From: Lytechinus pictus
Taxonomy: Eukaryota > Echinodermata > Echinoidea > Temnopleuroida > Toxopneustidae
DNA length: 64,000 bases
Assembly: GCF_037042905.1 (NCBI RefSeq)
Contig: NC_087247.1
Location: forward strand, 35,667,420 to 35,731,419
Reading direction: 5' to 3'
Part shown: piece after piece, positions 59,342 through 64,000 of the stretch
Layout of the letters: every line of letters begins with the position of its first letter
Position numbering within the stretch: the stretch's first letter is position 1
The notes under the pieces: generated by a model
Told to the model about the DNA's origin: nothing
The model's input: only the letters and a program-made list of their open reading frames with translations
The model's database searches: none
Program-made: the position numbers and the translations under genes

Positions 59342-59659
59342 AAGTTCTCTCCTACCCCAGTCTCGATCGTCCATTTTGTTACATTTTCATAACAAAAATG
59401 GCTGATCGAGACGGGGGTAGAAGGAGAGAACTTTTCGTTTTTTGAGGTTCCAGTCTGTGCCCAGATGTCAGGAAACTGCCACTCGTTAGACCTTCATCCA
59501 TATAATCGTGGTAAGTGCATAATTTCTGTTTTCACAATTCATTTGGAGAAATATTTAGACCATAAATCACCCTAGTCCCGTGAGTATGGTAAAATACACG
59601 GTAAGCATGGTAAGCTCCTGGGCTCCGGCCCGCTGCGCGGGCCGGAGCTCCCTGGGTTA

Positions 59660-59668
59660 GGGCCTAGC
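59660..59668. other. 9-bp target duplication GGGCCTAGC, right (element A)
   Basis: Exact repeat of 57807-57815 directly after GGGTTA. Confidence 0.85.
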
Positions 59669-61020
59669 CGGCCCTAGGCACTTGTTCACTGCAACCATCC
59701 TGCCTGTGTGGAGAATCTACAGGTAGGACTATGGTTAGACAGGAATAACCGTCGTTTCTGGGGATTTATTCAACAATTTCTGATATTTTACTGTAATCCC
59801 CATTTACCGACGGTAGGGTGTACGTGTGGGCTCGCATGTGTTCTCATTCCCTCCCTTTTGTCAATTCACAGTCCAAAGTTTGATGTAATTTTACACATCG
59901 AATTTACAATCTAAGGATGTATAAACAACAAACTTTTAAAACTTGATATTTCAATGTTTAAATACTTTAAACGATATAGATGAAAAAGGCATGAAAAATA
60001 TACTTTACCGATGTTTAATTGGGTTGAACACGATAAAAATGGTCAAAATGGCAGCCAAACTATAAAATATTTACAAACAAACGTCAACAATCACGAATGT
60101 GATATCGATATTGCTTTCGATATTATACGATCTGCTCCATATGCGAACGAAACCGAAGATAAACGATACTAGTTATACTAGTACTAGTACTAGTTATAAT
60201 CGCGATATATCGATTCGAGACATTAAGTTAATAACGATAATGACGTCATTCAAGATGGCAACTTGCAAGAAAAACCGTCAGGTCAGGTGAAAATGTCTTA
60301 GATGACAGATTTCTCAATCATCCAGAGGATTTTTTTCAATAACTCCAGCCCAAGGTATGCAATTACTTAAGTTATTTATATTTCCCTGATAATGGAAACC
60401 ATGAAACTTTCAATTTTGCTTAAAAAACAGTTTTAAATCGCGATCTATGAAACGCTAGTTCACTATACGTTGGCTGTAGGTACGGGGCCCCATCCCCTTC
60501 AGTCTATGTATGGTGAGTGGAGCCAACGTAGTTCAGCGGAACAACCAAAATACAGAGACTGAAGCTTTTGGTGTAGACTATGGTATGCCAATGTTGTACA
60601 GAGCACACACTTTAAAAAATCATTATAATATCACTTTTGTGACCAAAATTACTAATTTCCATACAGTTGCAATTTATTTTTCATTAGTAATTTGGGAATA
60701 ATTTTTGTATTCACCAGAGCGCTCAAAAACTTGATTTTTGGGCATATTTTTGTGTACGCCCTCTATTGGTGGAAAGTAATATGACAAGAAAATTTTCATT
60801 TTTTTATCTGTATTTTTAATTAAAAAAAAAATAATTTAAAGAATCAAATTTACTTAAGAGCCAAGTTATATGACGAATAGGTGTAATGGAAACTGTCAGT
60901 GTAAAAAGATTCAAGCATTTGTCCCAAAGAAAAAGAGAAAATAAGCCAAACATTGCCACCCTTATTTTGCCACACATGGAGATATAAGAATAACTGAGAA
61001 CAAGGTTACAATACATCATA
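59669..61020. other. Presumed ACTR8 intron, no recognised feature
   Basis: AT-rich. An ACTAGT palindromic cluster lies near 60170-60195. No exon with fitting phase is seen. Confidence 0.4.
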
Positions 61021-61390
61021 ACCTTGTTCATTGAATGAGTGGGCCTAGGCCTACCCTTGGCCTAGGCTACGCAGGAGTGGGAGGAGTGGTACCGGTACGG
61101 ACGGTAATGCTACGCTTACCCCACGCCACCGGCGCCATCCGACGGCCGACCCACTCAAGCCAAGGTTTCATTACAAGTATGCCGCCGGCGCCGCGCACTG
61201 AAAAATCAAGCCATAGACCTTATCGCAAATAGATTCACGTAGAGGATCATGGGATTGGAAAGGGAGCAATAGCGCCACTATCGTCCGGATGCGACCATGC
61301 GAACGCAAGCATGCAGCCGACAATTTAGTGTACGATTTCCATACCGGTACTAGTGTATCAAAATACGATCGACGCGACGCCCGCAGTCAA
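61020..61390. other. GC- and CpG-rich patch in the ACTR8 intron
   Basis: This is the most CpG-rich non-repeat stretch in the region (GCCGCCGGCGCCGCGC, ACCGGTACGGACGG). It could be an alternative promoter closer to the ACTR8 exon at 63591, or part of an unrecognised repeat. The open frame through it shows no recognisable domain. Confidence 0.35.
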
Positions 61391-61470
61391 CATTTTGCTA
61401 ACTTCCAGTAAATGCCTCGTCATATTTGTTGATTTTGTTCCAGAGTCTAACATCACTTTTCTTCTTAAAC

Positions 61471-62072
61471 TTAAAGGTCAAGTCCACCCCAGGAAAATGT
61501 TGATATGAATAAATAGAGAAAAATCAAACCAGCATATTGCTGAAAATTTCATCAAAATCGGATGGAAAATAAGAAAGTTATGACATTTTAAAGTTTCGCT
61601 TATTTTTCACAAAACAGTGATATGTACAACTCAGTGACTTGCAAATGAGTCAGTCGATGATGTCCACCACTCACGATTACTTTTGTTTTTTATTGTTTGA
61701 ATTATACATTATTTTATTTTTTATATATAACAATAAGGACCAACTTGACTGAACCATATAGTATTAAACAATGCTAATTCCACATGTTCAGGGAGGAATC
61801 ATTGTTGTTTCACTTGACAATGAGGAGAAAATTAGGATATTTCATATTTCATATAATAAAATACAAAGGAAATAGTGAGTGGATGACACCAGTCTCATTT
61901 GCATACCAGCCAATATGTGCATATAACTGTTCTGTGAAATTAAGCAAAACTTTAAAATGTCATAACTTTCTTATTTCACATCCGATTTTGATGAAATTTT
62001 CAGTGTTATGCTTGTTGGATTTTTCTCTTTTTATTCAAATCAACTTTCTGTTGGGGTTGACTTGTCCTTTAA
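61471..62072. repeat. TTAA-flanked palindromic MITE, copy 3 of 3
   Basis: TTAAAGGTCAAGTCCACCCC on the left and, reversed, TTAAAGGACAAGTCAACCCC on the right. It lies in the opposite orientation to copies 1 and 2 if the AGGACAAG end is taken as the left end. A spurious 170-codon frame crosses its right half. Confidence 0.85.
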
Positions 62073-62298
62073 TTATGGGTGGCAGAGGTAGATGTGCTGT
62101 CTATAGCTGCAAGAATTACCACAGACCTCTATATCAATTCTACAACAAGCTACTTAAAATCCCATTTCATTACAGTTTTATGACCAGTGCAACTTTGTTT
62201 AATTTTCGCGCACTGATGATGTCAGAGCTAGAATTAAGCGTGAAGTTAAAAACGGCGCATAAATATCCCTCTGCGCAAGATAACATATCGAGATAAAA

Positions 62299-62868
62299 GG
62301 TATTCTGAAAATTCTCTTATCTTTGCGTTCTGTTAACTTCCTTGCAAAATACAAGAAAATTTACAAGAGGTAGGGGGCTATTGTAACTTATTGTTGCATG
62401 CGATTTTTGTCCGTCTGCAATAATTATTTCTTGCTGCATCTCGCAAGATCATCATGTTTTACCAAAGGAGACATTCCAAAGACAATATAACGACAGATTG
62501 GTAGACTTTTCGGTAATTAAAAATTGGTGTTCGAGACAAATCTTTTCAGAGAAAATATGTCTTTGAGAAGAGCCACGTGTATTTTTAGCACAGAAGCGCA
62601 CAAGCATAAGCGTCGGGGGCGCAAGGAAATTACACCGCATATCAACAATGCGCTTCATTATTTTTCAGAAGAGACGCTTCTATTGGTTGACCTAAGCATA
62701 TAACAAGCTTAATGATTGGTTGATGATGAAATATTGGGCGTGTCAGAGATAAAATAGGGGACGTCCTTAAAGAAATAAGACAATTTTCAGAATACCAATT
62801 TAAGAGAATTTTAGCGAGCTGTTATCTTGCTGACTTACAAGAAAAGTTAAGACAACTTTCAGAATACC
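62299..62868. repeat. TIR element with GGTATTCTGAAA ends, 570 bp
   Basis: GGTATTCTGAAAATTCTCTT on the left and, reversed, GGTATTCTGAAAGTTGTCTT on the right. A second inner copy of the end motif lies near 62788-62800, so the right arm is duplicated. Confidence 0.7.
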
Positions 62869-62875
62869 ATCCCAG

Positions 62876-63400
62876 GAAGCCTATTGATTTTGAGGTCAAA
62901 AGGTCAAAGGTCGAGGTCACAGTGACATGTTTTCATCTTACCCTTCTGCAGTCCTTGGAAACGTGATAACTTCAGTTTAACTTAACATAGGCTCATATAA
63001 TTTGGTGTGTATGATACTAGCATGGATCCCAGGAAGACTATTGATTTTGAGGTCCAAAGGTCAAGGTCACTGATATTTTCATCTTACCCTTCTGCAGTCT
63101 TTGTAAACGCGATAACTTCAGTTTAACCTAACCTAGGCACATATAATTTGGTGTGTATGATACTAGCTTGGATCACAGGAAGCCTATTGATTTTGAGGTC
63201 CTAAGGTCAAAGGTCAAGGTCACAGTGACATATTTTCATCTTACCCTTCTGCAGTCCTTGTAAACGCGATAACTTCAGTTTAACTTAACCTAGGCTCATA
63301 TAATTTGGTGTGTTATATACTAGCATAGATCCCAGCAATTCTATTGATTTTAAGGTAAGAAGGTCAAAGGTGAAGTCGCCACCTTCCACTTCTCTTGCTT
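62876..63400. repeat. Tandem repeat, about 150 bp unit, with AGGTCA direct repeats
   Basis: Units begin near 62876, 63031, 63179 and 63335 with CTATTGATTTTGAGGTC. Each carries an AGGTCAAAGGTCA-like direct repeat and then CATCTTACCCTTCTGCAGTC and GCGATAACTTCAGTTTAAC-type phrases. It ends 190 bp before the ACTR8 exon. Confidence 0.75.
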
Positions 63401-63590
63401 GACCATTAACTCCATTTTCCGCGTTACAGGCGGGCGTATTATGTGCTCGCTGTAGCGACACACTTGTTTTATATTCTTGAAGCTTATGTTCGTATATTTG
63501 TAAACTTCCATTAAGTTATTAACTTTATGACCAACTTTTATGAACATTTGTTTTATATGTAATTATTTTTGTTTTACCAATCTATCTCAG

Positions 63591-63761
63591 CCACTTCACC
63601 AGAGTTCAGTGATTGTGATCCACCCTGGTTCTTATTGGCTTCGTATTGGACGTGCCTCGGATCCTTATCCAGTAGCAGTACCACAAGTGATTGCTAGACG
63701 TAATCATGGTATGGAGAAAGACAGATTTGAAGAAAAGCTTCTTCACAGGAATGGGATTGGT
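63591..63761 (+). CDS. ACTR8: Actin-related protein 8 (INO80 subunit), early exon
   Basis: This exact 57-codon exon, phase 0 at both ends, lies between CCAATCTATCTCAG and GTAAGT. It encodes VIVIHPGSYWLRIGRASD, then VPQVIARR, which matches the first actin-fold strand region of ACTR8 (human IVIHPGSTTLRIGRATD and IPHVIARR as I recall the family). ACTR8 is a nuclear actin-related protein of the INO80 chromatin-remodelling complex, binding nucleosomes and linker DNA. The rest of the gene lies beyond the window's right edge. The intron that follows (63762-64000) shows nothing recognisable. Confidence 0.88.
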
Positions 63762-64000
63762 GTAAGTGAATCTGAAACATGTTTTTTGTGAGATATCTCG
63801 GGATATATTCTGGTCTTCACTTGGATGTTTGTTTCATGCACTCTGCAAATTTTATATCAAGTGTTTTGAGGGGAAAAAAGAAAATCCAAATTATCAAATT
63901 TATTTTTGAAAAAAAAAAAAGAAAAGAGGGAGGTCTAACCTGACAGCAATTTGGCTTTAAAAATAAAATGTAGAAAAAATGAAAGATACCTATGGATACA

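Larger units (their letters stand above)
57816..59659. mobile_element. Foldback element A, Mutator-like, host of two nested elements
   Basis: Both ends read TAACCCAGGGAGCTCC inward, and a perfect 9-bp duplication flanks them, as in Mutator-like elements. Each arm has a subterminal perfect hairpin, GCTCCGGCCCGC with GCGGGCCGGAGC around GCA. With nested elements B and C removed, A is about 536 bp, close to B (528 bp), and the two share their arm sequence (GGGTGATTTATGGTCTAAAT to CTCGATCG). It has no coding capacity. Confidence 0.88.

Noticed and set aside
61035..61232. A 65-codon frame in the CpG-rich patch
   Set aside because: Composition explains it; no domain is seen and no donor joins it to the ACTR8 exon in phase.
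61784..62296. A 170-codon frame
   Set aside because: It crosses the right half of a MITE (61471-62072), and matching frames appear in the other copies of the same repeat.

Overview
This window is animal nuclear DNA: AT-rich, with intron-containing genes and a very high load of short non-autonomous transposons. The palindromic MITEs flanked by TTAA (the one starting AGGACAAGTCC occurs three times), the foldback elements whose arms are built from 15-bp tandem repeats (the architecture described for sea urchin TU elements), and the CR1/L2-type LINE suggest an echinoderm, most likely a sea urchin. That is inference; no species-specific marker was seen.

Layout. Positions 2553-35505 (+) hold the last 14 coding exons of one long gene. 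They join with fully consistent splice phases into 981 codons and a stop, followed by a 3'UTR with AATAAA at 36728. I do not recognise the product; it is mostly disordered and low in complexity, and carries six R-[AP]-x-[ST]-[AG] motifs. Its introns hold palindromic MITEs, an 18-19 bp TIR element (8112-10245), a LINE with two frameshifts (minus strand, about 15150-18590), tandem repeats, a tRNA-derived SINE, and a TU-like foldback element (29087-31936). From 36.7 to 54.4 kb no protein gene is visible. That stretch holds a complete tRNA-like cloverleaf with anticodon UCA (40313-40384), Penelope-like debris, a mariner-like TIR element (41701-43307), and a 6.7-kb composite with an 8-bp target duplication (45097-51777) that contains a 4.26-kb foldback element (47474-51737).

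Positions 54539-55171 (-) are an intronless Ras-superfamily GTPase (Ras-dva/RASD-like) with changed catalytic positions and no CaaX box. Positions 63591-63761 (+) are an early coding exon of actin-related protein 8 (ACTR8, INO80 complex). A candidate first exon (Met-Ala-Glu, donor at 57695) joins it in phase 0. The roughly 5.9-kb intron between them carries three foldback elements nested inside one another (57816-59659), each with its own target-site duplication, plus two more palindromic MITEs and a roughly 150-bp tandem array rich in AGGTCA.

The genes do not form a pathway together. The main interest is the mobile DNA: several sequence-unrelated foldback families share one architecture (inverted arms made of short direct repeats), and a pair of 9-bp-TSD elements carries a subterminal hairpin with a compensatory base change.
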